A stretch of DNA of 64,000 nt, from positions 1-64,000 of the forward strand of contig JAKSIC010000009.1 in NCBI GenBank assembly GCA_024399015.1. The letters are read 5' to 3'. A program made the translations under genes and the position numbers. Source of the stretch: Fibrobacter sp. GTDB taxonomy: Bacteria; Fibrobacterota; Fibrobacteria; Fibrobacterales; Fibrobacteraceae. Positions 33,473 through 41,828 of the stretch are shown here, one piece after another (position 1 is the stretch's first letter; every line of letters begins with the position of its first letter). The notes below the pieces were generated by a model. The model was not told where the DNA came from and did no database searches. It worked only from the letters and a program-made list of their open reading frames with translations.

Positions 33473-33484
33473 TTCCATAAACAT

Positions 33485-34357
33485 ATGAAGTCCGTCTTCG
33501 CCTATCAGGATTACCGCGTCTTCCTTCAAGACTACTTTGACGAAATGAAGTCTCGTAAGCTTTTGTCTTGGCGCATCTTCGCCAAGCAGGCAGGATTTTC
33601 TTCTCCGTCTTATTTGAAACTTGTTTGCCAAGGCAAGACCAATTTAAGCAACGCAGGCATCAATCAAGTCGCCGTCGCTCTCGACCTCAAGAGCGTAGAG
33701 CTGGATTACTTCAAGATTCTGGTAAACTTCAACCAGGCAAAAAACGCCGAAGAAAAACAAAAATATTTGAATCAAATGGGAAACCTAGCCCAAAGCAAGA
33801 AAGTCAAGGTTCTCAACGAGATCATGTACGCCTTTTTCTCTTCTTGGTTGAATCCAGTCATACGCGAAATGGTTCCCCGCGTATCAAGCACAAGGCCCAG
33901 TGAAATTGCACGACGTTTCGTCTCCGAAGTAAGTGCAGAGGAAGTCAAGTCTACCCTCCAGTTTCTAACCAAGAACAATTTCCTGGTAAAGACACCTGAT
34001 GGGCACTACGAGCAGGTAGAGCGAACCCTCGCATCACAGAACCGCGACATCACAGCTACCGTATTACGTTCCTTCCATCGCCAAATGAGCGAACTTGCTG
34101 TCGAGTCGTTGGAAAAGAGTAGCATTGACGAGCGACACTTTTCAGAACTTTTCGTGGACCTTTCCAAAGAAGGCTATCACAAAGTACTCAACGAAATCAT
34201 TGAATTTCGCAGAAAAATCCAGGACATTGCCACCCAAGACCAGGAGCTTAATAGAATCTATAGTCTGAATATGCAGTTGTTCCCGCTGACACATAAAAAT
34301 ACCAGCAGTCCGAAACAAAAGCAGTTGAGATCTGAAAAGACTAAAAAGAATGCTTAA
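33485..34357 (+). CDS. TIGR02147 family protein, second copy
   Basis: 290 residues. It begins MKSVFAYQDYRVFLQDYFDEMKSRKLLSWRIFAKQAGFSSPSYLKLVCQGKTNLS, matching the copy at 22709-23569 in the helix-turn-helix-like part. The centre has YAFFSSWLNPVIREMVPRV and a winged-helix-like segment VSAEEVKSTLQFLTKNNFLVKTPDGHYEQ. It follows the YgiQ gene by 12 bases and may be cotranscribed. Its last codons form a perfect 20-base palindrome with the end of prmA, so the stop codons overlap. Regulation of surface or RNA genes is possible, but no target is visible here. Confidence 0.9.
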   Translation: MKSVFAYQDYRVFLQDYFDEMKSRKLLSWRIFAKQAGFSSPSYLKLVCQGKTNLSNAGINQVAVALDLKSVELDYFKILVNFNQAKNAEEKQKYLNQMGNLAQSKKVKVLNEIMYAFFSSWLNPVIREMVPRVSSTRPSEIARRFVSEVSAEEVKSTLQFLTKNNFLVKTPDGHYEQVERTLASQNRDITATVLRSFHRQMSELAVESLEKSSIDERHFSELFVDLSKEGYHKVLNEIIEFRRKIQDIATQDQELNRIYSLNMQLFPLTHKNTSSPKQKQLRSEKTKKNA

Positions 34358-34365
34358 GCATTCTT
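34346..34365. repeat. Perfect 20-base palindrome across two convergent stop codons
   Basis: The half-site AAGAATGCTT is followed by its exact reverse complement. The two genes both end with Lys-Asn-Ala and a TAA, and the stops overlap at 34354-34357. No T-run follows on either strand. Confidence 0.85.
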
Positions 34366-35199
34366 AGCGAGTACACTCCACCACTCCCCACTCGTGCGTT
34401 CTTGCACAACGGAGAAACCAGCCTCTTCAAACCACTTGATAATGTAATCGCGCTCTGTTGCCAGCTGACCAGAAATAATCAGTTCGCCGCCTGCAGCAAG
34501 TAAGTCCTCAATGTCATCGCGGAGAGGCCACAGTTCACTGCGGATCATATTGCAAAGAATCACGTCAAACTTGGTGTTGTCCTTGAACGCATCTAGGAAA
34601 CCCAGCACGCAATCAGAACCATCAAAACCGTTACGTTCAAAATTTTCAGCAATGCAGGGAATTGTCAGCGGATCAATTTCTGTACCCACCGCAAGTTTTG
34701 CTCCACGACGCTTTGCAAACATGGCCAAAATGCCAGTACCGGTACCAATGTCAAGAACAGATTTGTCCTTGAAATCCACAAATTCCATCAAGTGGGCGCA
34801 GCTGCTGGTAGTATCATGTTCGCCAGTGCCAAAGGCAGTCTTTGCTTCAAGTTCCAGCACCACCGTTTCTGCATCTTCCGGAGTGTATTCAACCCAAGGC
34901 GGGCGCACCACCAAGTGAGGGCTCACGGCAACAGGCTGGGCGCGGTCACGCCACCACTTGTCCCAATCCTTAGCGGGTTCTTCAGTCACTTCAAAATGAT
35001 ACTGAGGGAACTGAGCTACGATGCTATCGCGTTCTTCCTTGTCTCCAGTGTAGAAGCAGAAGTCCGTACGGCCTTCTTCCACCGGATCCAATTCTTCCAA
35101 AGTTGCAACACCAGCTTCAAAAAGCAGGTAGCTTGCAATTTCATATTCTTCTTCAGAGCAATAGCCCTGGGCCTTATACCATGTATCAATTTTCTGCAT
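34354..35199 (-). CDS. prmA: Ribosomal protein L11 methyltransferase PrmA
   Basis: 281 residues. PrmA methylates lysines and the N-terminus of ribosomal protein L11 with SAM. The N-terminal substrate domain (about 1-95) includes IVAQFPQYHFEVTEEPAKDWDKWWRDRAQPV. The catalytic domain has LELEAKTAFGTGEHDTTSSCAH, the SAM site VLDIGTGTGILAMFAKRRGAK and the acceptor loop VILCNMIRSELWPLRDDI. The usual NPxA motif in that loop is replaced by NMIR. The ATG has no strong ribosome site. Confidence 0.92.
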   Translation of the reverse strand: MQKIDTWYKAQGYCSEEEYEIASYLLFEAGVATLEELDPVEEGRTDFCFYTGDKEERDSIVAQFPQYHFEVTEEPAKDWDKWWRDRAQPVAVSPHLVVRPPWVEYTPEDAETVVLELEAKTAFGTGEHDTTSSCAHLMEFVDFKDKSVLDIGTGTGILAMFAKRRGAKLAVGTEIDPLTIPCIAENFERNGFDGSDCVLGFLDAFKDNTKFDVILCNMIRSELWPLRDDIEDLLAAGGELIISGQLATERDYIIKWFEEAGFSVVQERTSGEWWSVLAKNA

Positions 35200-35293
35200 A
35201 GAATAAATTTAATAAATCCAATTCTCAAGCCTCGCGCAGGCTGCCTAAAATCGTTTGATAAATGGACCGCAAAAGAATTAAGAAAGAATGAAA

Positions 35294-35314
35294 GAAAAGC
35301 ATCTAGCTTTTCTA
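35294..35314 (-). terminator. Terminator overlapping the FISUMP gene stop
   Basis: On the minus strand, AGAAAAGC and GCTTTTCT form an 8-base stem around TAGAT, directly after the stop codon and followed by TTCATTCTTTCTT. Confidence 0.6.
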
Positions 35315-36175
35315 ATCCTTTATACAGCGAATAGACATATATTTTTCTTTATTTCCATCAGCATAACCGGCATCAAATAATTCTTCATTTACGATATACA
35401 GTATTATAGCATATTTTGCACGTTCACCAAATTTCGAGTCTTTGTCTAAGGTTGTCCAAAATCTAGATTGGTACTCATTGATAATGCCATTATTGGAATA
35501 ACTTTCCTCATAAACAGGTATGGCAGAAAATCCCACATCATCTGTCGCCGGGGCTTCAGCAACCCATGCATTCATAGACTTAAGTTTCATGTTTGCTTCA
35601 AACCATATTCCCTTATCAAAATTATTGAGTAGCACGACAAACTCGTCTTTTTCCGGCACATGCCATCCATTAGGGCAAATTCCTTGATGAGGAACGACCT
35701 TGTCTTCATAGAAAAAAAGATTATTGTACGAAGCATCAAAATTCATTGCAGCGGCCCATGTATAAAGGCGACCATAAACTTCGCAGGAATCCTTTGCACA
35801 TATAGAGGCGACCTGATCATCGGCATTGCCACCAATAGTCGCCAAATTAAGATTTTCGGCAAACCATGTTTGATCGCCAATCACAACTGTTTTGTATCGC
35901 TGGCCATCACGTTCATCTACAATCTCATCATAAGCAATTGACGGATTCAGATATTTCCAATTAGGCTTTTCTCCCACATAGGGCACATAAGATTCTTTGT
36001 TTTCAGACACACCAGAAGAGGAAAGTACGTCATCAGCAACAGAAGATGAAGACACATTTTCAGTCCCTGAGCTGAGCGGAGAATCCTCCGGAGAAACAGG
36101 ATCGTTTTCTAAACCATTTGAACATGCCGTCAACACAAACATTGTAAACGACAAAAACAATAAGAACTTTTGCAT
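35312..36175 (-). CDS. FISUMP-domain lipoprotein
   Basis: 287 residues from the ATG at 36175. A lipoprotein signal ends in VLTAC, followed by a serine-rich linker to about 60. The Fibrobacter major paralogous domain (TIGR02145) covers about 100-285. Its hallmarks are YKTVVIGDQTWFAENLN, YGRLYTWAAAMN, CPNGWHVPEKDEF, and FWTTLDKDSKFGERAKYAIILYI ending in MSIRCIKD. The domain is related to C-type lectin-like folds and is found in many copies in this genus, mostly on surface lipoproteins. Its ligand is not known. A carbohydrate- or protein-binding surface role is an inference from the genus and fold. Confidence 0.92.
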   Translation of the reverse strand: MQKFLLFLSFTMFVLTACSNGLENDPVSPEDSPLSSGTENVSSSSVADDVLSSSGVSENKESYVPYVGEKPNWKYLNPSIAYDEIVDERDGQRYKTVVIGDQTWFAENLNLATIGGNADDQVASICAKDSCEVYGRLYTWAAAMNFDASYNNLFFYEDKVVPHQGICPNGWHVPEKDEFVVLLNNFDKGIWFEANMKLKSMNAWVAEAPATDDVGFSAIPVYEESYSNNGIINEYQSRFWTTLDKDSKFGERAKYAIILYIVNEELFDAGYADGNKEKYMSIRCIKD

Positions 36176-36393
36176 TTCTAAAACCTCCAAACCAAATATA
36201 GATTACAAGAAATATAAAAATCAAAAACCATTCATAAAGGCTTATGCAAGGAACTAAAAAAGACTAGTTGTGGTGTATAACAATCTTGTAAGCTGGATTG
36301 TGGATTGACAAAAAGAACTACAGAAATATCGGAGTGCCCCCCGAAAACACACCATTGAGACTACGTTTCTTTGATTTCCGTTTTTTATGAAGT

Positions 36394-36951
36394 TTACAAA
36401 TTTTCATCATCAGCGTGCTGTTTCGGAGCATCGCACCAGAGACAGCGGGACATGTCACGTTCATAAAGTCTTCCACACGTCAAGCACATGACTTTAGTCT
36501 CGGTGCCCTTCTTGCGACCAAACTTGCAAGGCTTCTCCAAATAGATTCCTTCCATTATCTTTACAACATCAGGAAAAACACATTCATCGACCCAATAGGT
36601 ACGGTACCTTTTTTTGAAGTAGAAAATTCTACCACCAAAGCGGCCCCTTCCGCATCTTAAAAATTCATCTTTATTAAAAAGAAAAAAAATTGTTTTTCCA
36701 AACATAAAAAAAACAAAACCGTCTTCTTTTCTTTCAATTTTGTAGGGATGAGCCCAAAAGAAATACATGAGTACGACAACCAAGCCTGAATACATAAGAC
36801 AAAAAGGAGTTAAATCAAGGTCTATATTGACATCTTGATACGTATTCAAAGCTACTATCCAAAGAGAAATGTTTGAAAAAAACATCAACATTAAAAAAAG
36901 AAATTTAGCAGTATATAAAGCTTTTGCCTTATACGTCACACATTCGATCAT
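36394..36951 (-). CDS. Membrane protein with a C-terminal zinc ribbon
   Basis: 185 residues. Two hydrophobic helices at about 12-34 and 46-65 are followed by a strand-rich, basic domain (about 68-145: KIERKEDGFVFFMFGKTIFFLFNKDEFLRCGRGRFGGRIFYFKKRYRTYW). A C-terminal CxxC-x10-CxxC zinc ribbon follows: MCLTCGRLYERDMSRCLWCD. No family was recognised. It overlaps the upstream 61-residue gene by 4 bases (ATGA), so the two are translated together. Base composition is AT-rich compared with the metabolic genes, which may indicate an accessory origin. Confidence 0.7.
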   Translation of the reverse strand: MIECVTYKAKALYTAKFLFLMLMFFSNISLWIVALNTYQDVNIDLDLTPFCLMYSGLVVVLMYFFWAHPYKIERKEDGFVFFMFGKTIFFLFNKDEFLRCGRGRFGGRIFYFKKRYRTYWVDECVFPDVVKIMEGIYLEKPCKFGRKKGTETKVMCLTCGRLYERDMSRCLWCDAPKQHADDENL

Positions 36952-37133
36952 TTAATCATCTCTTTGTTAATCTTGTTAGCTACACTTTTTTGAGACAAGT
37001 TTAAAATATACAAAAAACACCTAGTTCTTTCCAACTGATATTCCATTGGAGCAAGGTTATTTAAGAAGTCATTTGGTCTTTGTTTGATGATTTCCCAAAT
37101 GATTTCCGATTCGAAGTGGGTTATTTTTTTCAT
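36948..37133 (-). CDS. Small protein of unknown function
   Basis: 61 residues, mostly helical, reading FESEIIWEIIKQRPNDFLNNLAPMEYQLERTRCFLYILNLSQKSVANKINKEM. No domain was recognised. It ends in ATGA overlap with the zinc-ribbon membrane protein downstream. The pair is flanked by gaps on both sides and stands alone. The layout is like a two-gene accessory unit. No toxin-antitoxin family match is visible, so I do not claim one. Confidence 0.55.
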   Translation of the reverse strand: MKKITHFESEIIWEIIKQRPNDFLNNLAPMEYQLERTRCFLYILNLSQKSVANKINKEMIK

Positions 37134-37448
37134 GGTTGTTTCTTCGCTACCAAAGGTAGCATTTTAACGAAGGCATAATCGACATTTTTATGGTCATGAA
37201 CAGTCCTAATTATGGGAATAACTTACATTCTTAAAAACCACAATTCGCCCGTAGCAAAGCAAATTGTGAAAATTGAAACATCCGAATTTTTAATTAAGAG
37301 CCCAACCCCCAAAGAAAAATGGTCAGGAACCAAATGAAAAAACTTTCGTTTTCAATACGGAACCGCAATTTAGAAAAACCGATTAATTTTTTAAGGGATG
37401 CCAGGTCATTTTCCGCAGCAAAGTCATATTTTTGCTAGATTTTAAGCA
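37134..37448. other. 315-base AT-rich gap
   Basis: The gap between the divergent small-protein gene and the Fic gene is AT-rich and has no open frame I would support. It should contain both promoters. I see no clear operator, RNA fold or repeat in it. Confidence 0.6.
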
Positions 37449-38453
37449 ATGCTTTACATCCACCAATATCCTGACTGGACCAGTTTCCGATACAATTTCC
37501 AGAGTGTCATGGACGCCCTGGGCCAAACTCGCCTGCAGGAAGGAAAATTGCTGGGCATTTTTGACGTCATCAATCCCGGCCCTTCTGAAACGGATACTCT
37601 CGCCGAGGACATCTGGGCAAACTTCGCCATTGATAGCGAAACAACTTTTGCCAAGCCGACAGACGATTCCAAGGGCCTTGAAAAAATCAAGTCCGAGATT
37701 TCCAAGAAGAATGATGCCACTCCGAAGATCAGAAATATCCTGGGCGCGCTGCACAATGCGAACCAGCCCCTAACTGCCGAAAGACTTTTTGCATGGCACG
37801 CCGCCGTGGGTCAGAACAAAGTAAAGCAATTCCGTACAAAGGATAGTGCCTGGGGAGTTTCCGCTGACCGCATCGAACATGAAATGAATCGATTCCTCCA
37901 GTGGTTCGAAACCTCAAAGACCGACGGAGTCATCAAGGCTGCCATCGCCCAATTCTGGTTTTTGACCATCCGACCCTTTGACGACGGAAACGGGATCATT
38001 GCCCGCACCCTGAGCGCCATGCTTCTTGCACGCAGCGAAAACTCGGCTCGCTGCCAGTATGCCTTGAACAAGCAAATTCTTGAAAACCGCGACCATTATT
38101 TTGAAATTCTCGCAAAATCCCAGCAAGGAAACGGCGATCTCACCCAATGGATTTTGTGGTTTCTTAAAATTCTTCGCAGTTCCGTGGAAGAAAGCCATAA
38201 AAATTTCATTCAGACTGTCCAAAACATTCAGTTTTTGCAGAAATTCCAAGAAACCGACTTCACACCACGTGAAAAAAAGCTCATCGAAGCCGCAAGAAAC
38301 GGAACACTCCCCAAGAGTTTCACTGCAAAGGACGCTGCAGCCCTTACCGGTGTAAGCCACGATTCCTCCCTCCGCGACATCCAATCCCTTATCAAAAAGG
38401 GCATTTTCAAGGCTGAAAATAAAGGTGGAAGAAGCACTCGCTACACCATGTAG
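37449..38453 (+). CDS. Fic/DUF4172 family protein with a degenerate catalytic motif
   Basis: 334 residues. The N-terminal DUF4172 domain begins YIHQYPDWTSFRYNFQSVMDALGQTRLQEGKLLG. The Fic core lies at about 95-260. Where active Fic proteins have HPFxDGNGRxxR, this one reads RPFDDGNGIIAR at 175-186. The catalytic histidine is arginine, and the first arginine of the anion-binding nest is isoleucine. The inhibitory SxxxEG-type helix also looks changed (FAIDSE). A C-terminal winged helix covers about 275-334 (FTAKDAAALTGVSHDSSLRDIQSLIKKGIFKAE). It is probably not an AMP-transferase. It may act as a DNA-binding or protein-binding pseudoenzyme. Confidence 0.88.
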   Translation: MLYIHQYPDWTSFRYNFQSVMDALGQTRLQEGKLLGIFDVINPGPSETDTLAEDIWANFAIDSETTFAKPTDDSKGLEKIKSEISKKNDATPKIRNILGALHNANQPLTAERLFAWHAAVGQNKVKQFRTKDSAWGVSADRIEHEMNRFLQWFETSKTDGVIKAAIAQFWFLTIRPFDDGNGIIARTLSAMLLARSENSARCQYALNKQILENRDHYFEILAKSQQGNGDLTQWILWFLKILRSSVEESHKNFIQTVQNIQFLQKFQETDFTPREKKLIEAARNGTLPKSFTAKDAAALTGVSHDSSLRDIQSLIKKGIFKAENKGGRSTRYTM

Positions 38454-38548
38454 CATTTTTTTGGGTTCATTTCCCAAATAATTTTAACAATTTTAAAAAA
38501 AGAATACGATATAACCTTTGAAAGATTAAAAAGAAGGTTATTTCGAAC

Positions 38549-40921
38549 ATGAATAAATATTTTTCAAAAATTGCCGACAGCCTCGAAAAAAACGGCAACA
38601 CTAAAATCGAAAAAAACACAATCGTCTTTTCCACTCTCAAAATTCTTGAATATTGGGTACGAATTCTTCAAACAAATCCGGAATGCCTAAATCGCGACGC
38701 GGCAATCAGATTGATGGATGAAAAAAATACCTTGGCATTTGTAGATGAAGTTATTGGATTTTTTAAAAATTTCTTGAATAAAGATAAACCGAAAAAGAAA
38801 AAAACAACTGATCCGGAACTTGATGCATTACTAGATGACGATGAAGAAGAAAATTTCCGTACAGATGTTTGCTGTCCGCGTTTACTAAGAGCTGTCAATC
38901 GATACATCGACGAAGCGAAACCCAAGTGCGTAAAAAAAGCTGCGGCCAATTTCTTGAAAATTCTCCAGAATATGGATTCCGACGATATGGCTCCGCAGCT
39001 TTACCAGGAATTGCAAAGTATCGCCTGCGAATATTTCACCAAATACGCCATGGAAACTTTGCGTAAGGGAATCAGCGAAAAGGATCCGTCTTTCAAGCGA
39101 GTTCAGAAAATCAAGAAAATTTATCGATTGAACGACGACGAATTAGAACTGCTTCTTTACCTCTGGCTGCGCGAAAGCAACGACCTCGAAATTACCGAAT
39201 CCGAAAGATCCTTCCTTCGTCACCGCCGTTTCCGCGACAACGACAATAATCTCAATAGTCTTGAAAATATCTCCCGCACCACCGGATTTTCCAAGGAACA
39301 GCTTTCGACTCTTTTAAGTAAGGATAGCGCCCTTAACCGTTTGAACCTTCTCGACGAACATTTGGACATTCCTCGCGATGTGGCAAAGTTCCTCAGCGGT
39401 TACTCCGACGGCGCAGCAATGAAGGCATTCAAGGAAGCACCCGAGGCGTCCGTCAGTTTTGAACAGTTGCAGGGTTCCAATCCCGACGCAAAGTTGCTGC
39501 TCACCCTCCTCAAGAACCACAAGCGCGAAAAGCCGCTGAACATTCTTCTCCATGGTGTTCCGGGCACCGGCAAAACCGAACTGTCCAAGGCACTGGCAAA
39601 GGAACTGGGAGTACCTCTTTGGGAAATCAGCATCGACGTAGATGACGAAGAAATCGGTGGCAACCGCCGCCATGACAGCCGCAACACAAGCCTTTTGCAG
39701 TACCGTCTCCGTGCCATCACTCTTGCAGATTGGCACTGTGAACACAACCCGGGTTTCATCCTGGTGGATGAAGCTGACATGGTCTTGAATTTCGGCGAAA
39801 AGGGTTCCCTGAACAGTTTCTTTGAAAGCCTCAGGACTCCTGTCATCTGGATCAGCAACAACATGCGTTTTGTAGAAGACAGCACCCGCCGCCGTTTTGA
39901 CTATTCCATGGCATTCAAGCCCTTGGCAAAGGACGAACGTCTCAGCGTCTTGAATTCCGTGCTCAAGGCCCAGGATGCAGAAGGCCTCCTTTCCGACGAA
40001 GAAAAGATGCGCCTCGTGGTGGAATACCCCGCAATGGCCGGCGGCCTCTCTCTTGCTGTACAGCACACCAAGAGTCTCTTTGGCTGCGGCGCAACCAATG
40101 CCGAAGAAAACTACAAGACCATGGCCCGTCTCCTGAAGGCGCACACACAGCTTATGGGCATCCGCACCGGAAGCCTCAAGGATGTGGAAAGCCACGCACC
40201 CAATTACTCTTTGGAGGGTTTGAATATCGAAGGCTCTACTAGTGAAATCATGGAAGTCGTCACCTGCTACGACAAGGTCTGGAATTCCTTGGAAGAAGAT
40301 GACGCACCCAACTCCCTGAACATTCTCTTGTACGGTCCTCCGGGCACCGGCAAGACCGAATTCGTCCGCTACATCGCACGCCGCCTAGGCCGAAACCTCA
40401 TCATCAAGCGTGCCAGCGATTTGCTTGGGATGTTTGTGGGTCAAACCGAAGCACAGATTTCGGCAGCCTTCGAAGAAGCCAACCGAACCAAGTCCATCTT
40501 GTTCTTCGACGAAGCAGACAGCATTCTCAGTAACCGTGCAAGCGCCACCCATAATCACGAAGTCAGCAAGGTCAACGAACTTTTGACCCAGATGGAAAAC
40601 TTCAAGGGTATTTTCATCGCGGCCACGAACTTTGAAAGCCATCTGGATCCGGCAAGTTCCCGTCGCTTCGCCCTGAAGGTCGGTTTCGACTATCTAAAGC
40701 CCGAAGGCATTCGCCATCTCTGGGATGTATTCTTCCCGGAAACTGCCTGCCCGGACTCCGTGGCAAACCTCCCCATGCTCACTCCGGGCGACTTCAACGC
40801 AGTCAATGGACGCCTCCGCTACTTCCCCGCAAGCAGCAAGACTCCCGACCGCATCGAAGCAGAACTCCGCAAGGAGCTCAAGTGCAAGGATGACAGAGCC
40901 GGCCGAACCATGGGTTTTTAG
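38549..40921 (+). CDS. Tandem AAA ATPase
   Basis: 790 residues. The N-terminal 280 residues are helical and acidic, with a lysine- and aspartate-rich stretch (KDKPKKKKTTDPELDALLDDDEEE). The first AAA module has Walker A GVPGTGKTELSKALA at about 334-348, Walker B ILVDEADMVL and sensor ISNNMRF. The second has YGPPGTGKTEFVRYIA at about 595-610, Walker B ILFFDEADSIL and IAATNFESHLDPASSRRF. Both sites look intact. Layout and motifs fit an AAA unfoldase or remodelling machine of the Cdc48/FtsH-like clade, without a protease domain. Partners are unknown. It follows the Fic gene by 95 bases on the same strand and ends in a strong terminator. Confidence 0.85.
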   Translation: MNKYFSKIADSLEKNGNTKIEKNTIVFSTLKILEYWVRILQTNPECLNRDAAIRLMDEKNTLAFVDEVIGFFKNFLNKDKPKKKKTTDPELDALLDDDEEENFRTDVCCPRLLRAVNRYIDEAKPKCVKKAAANFLKILQNMDSDDMAPQLYQELQSIACEYFTKYAMETLRKGISEKDPSFKRVQKIKKIYRLNDDELELLLYLWLRESNDLEITESERSFLRHRRFRDNDNNLNSLENISRTTGFSKEQLSTLLSKDSALNRLNLLDEHLDIPRDVAKFLSGYSDGAAMKAFKEAPEASVSFEQLQGSNPDAKLLLTLLKNHKREKPLNILLHGVPGTGKTELSKALAKELGVPLWEISIDVDDEEIGGNRRHDSRNTSLLQYRLRAITLADWHCEHNPGFILVDEADMVLNFGEKGSLNSFFESLRTPVIWISNNMRFVEDSTRRRFDYSMAFKPLAKDERLSVLNSVLKAQDAEGLLSDEEKMRLVVEYPAMAGGLSLAVQHTKSLFGCGATNAEENYKTMARLLKAHTQLMGIRTGSLKDVESHAPNYSLEGLNIEGSTSEIMEVVTCYDKVWNSLEEDDAPNSLNILLYGPPGTGKTEFVRYIARRLGRNLIIKRASDLLGMFVGQTEAQISAAFEEANRTKSILFFDEADSILSNRASATHNHEVSKVNELLTQMENFKGIFIAATNFESHLDPASSRRFALKVGFDYLKPEGIRHLWDVFFPETACPDSVANLPMLTPGDFNAVNGRLRYFPASSKTPDRIEAELRKELKCKDDRAGRTMGF

Positions 40922-40948
40922 AAACTCCTAAACCCTCCTAGAAACGAA

Positions 40949-40981
40949 GCCCCGCGGGAGAAATCCTGCGGGGCCTTTTTT
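40949..40981 (+). terminator. Terminator of the tandem AAA gene
   Basis: GCCCCGCGGGA and TCCTGCGGGGC form an 11-base stem closed by a GAAA tetraloop, followed by C and six T. Confidence 0.9.
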
Positions 40982-40995
40982 GCTAAAAAAATTAT

Positions 40996-41370
40996 TTATG
41001 CCTGCATCACCAAATGAATGATCAATGTAATTAAACCGCCCACAACAACGCCGGCAAGGATAATCAAGGCGACAAGCATCCACTTGGTATAGCGAATAAG
41101 CTTTACCATGGTGGAATTCTGATCCTTGGCAAACTGCTGGTAAACATTCAAGGCTGCCATCAATACAAAGCCTATGTCGTCAAGCCAGCCAAGAACCGGG
41201 ATGGCGTCGGGCACAGCATCGATGGGAGAAGCTGTATAGGCAGCAGCCACAAGCGCAACAATGATGGAAAGAGCCTTCCACACCACGGGCGCCCCACGGC
41301 GTTCTCGCTGGTTACGTTCCATGTCCTTCACATCAAGGACTTCGACATCTTCAATAATTTTATCTGCCAT
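40996..41370 (-). CDS. YkvA family (DUF1232) membrane protein, copy 1
   Basis: 124 residues. The DUF1232 core reads SIIVALVAAAYTASPIDAVPDAIPVLGWLDDIGFVLMAALNVYQQFAKDQ. It is followed by a hydrophobic C-terminal helix (MLVALIILAGVVVGGLITLIIHLV). The N-terminus has a charged, Asp/Glu-rich stretch (IIEDVEVLDVKDMERNQRERRG). The family sits in membranes and has no firm function. A paralogue of similar layout lies 5 bases upstream in the same direction, so the pair probably arose by tandem duplication. Confidence 0.88.
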   Translation of the reverse strand: MADKIIEDVEVLDVKDMERNQRERRGAPVVWKALSIIVALVAAAYTASPIDAVPDAIPVLGWLDDIGFVLMAALNVYQQFAKDQNSTMVKLIRYTKWMLVALIILAGVVVGGLITLIIHLVMQA

Positions 41371-41375
41371 AGTGG

Positions 41376-41765
41376 TTATAATTTACAATTTTCATCTCGC
41401 AAAACAAACATCACGAGGGACACAATCACAGTAAGCAATCCAACGGCAACACTGCCGGCAATAATGACGAGGCCGACCACAATCCCGCCAAAAGACGGAT
41501 TTGCGCCCCACAGGAGTTCGCTTGCGATAATAAATAGTGCAGCCATAACCCACTTGGCGTATTTCGCGATCTTCACCACTACGAAATTCTGATCGCAGGC
41601 AAATTGCTGGTAGACATTCATACCGGCAATAATCAATACGTTCAAATCATCAAGCCATCCAAGCAAAGGAATTGCGTCTTGATTTTCAGGAATTACATCC
41701 GCAGGATAAATTCCATACACCAAGGCAAGCAAGGCTATGATTACAGCAAGAACTTTATTGGGCAT
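41376..41765 (-). CDS. YkvA family (DUF1232) membrane protein, copy 2
   Basis: 129 residues. The core reads IIALLALVYGIYPADVIPENQDAIPLLGWLDDLNVLIIAGMNVYQQFACDQ, very similar to its neighbour at 40996. Two or three hydrophobic helices follow. The glycine-tryptophan-leucine-aspartate signature (GWLDD) is present in both copies. It is the upstream gene of the pair. Function is unknown. Confidence 0.88.
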   Translation of the reverse strand: MPNKVLAVIIALLALVYGIYPADVIPENQDAIPLLGWLDDLNVLIIAGMNVYQQFACDQNFVVVKIAKYAKWVMAALFIIASELLWGANPSFGGIVVGLVIIAGSVAVGLLTVIVSLVMFVLRDENCKL

Positions 41766-41828
41766 ACGCCTAATATACTTTTTATGGAATATTTTTTGTA
41801 TATTCTTGAACGTAATTGAGATTTTATA

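Noticed and set aside
36394-37133. Toxin-antitoxin system
   Set aside because: The two-gene overlap is suggestive, but neither protein shows a toxin or antitoxin family motif, and one has membrane helices and a zinc ribbon.
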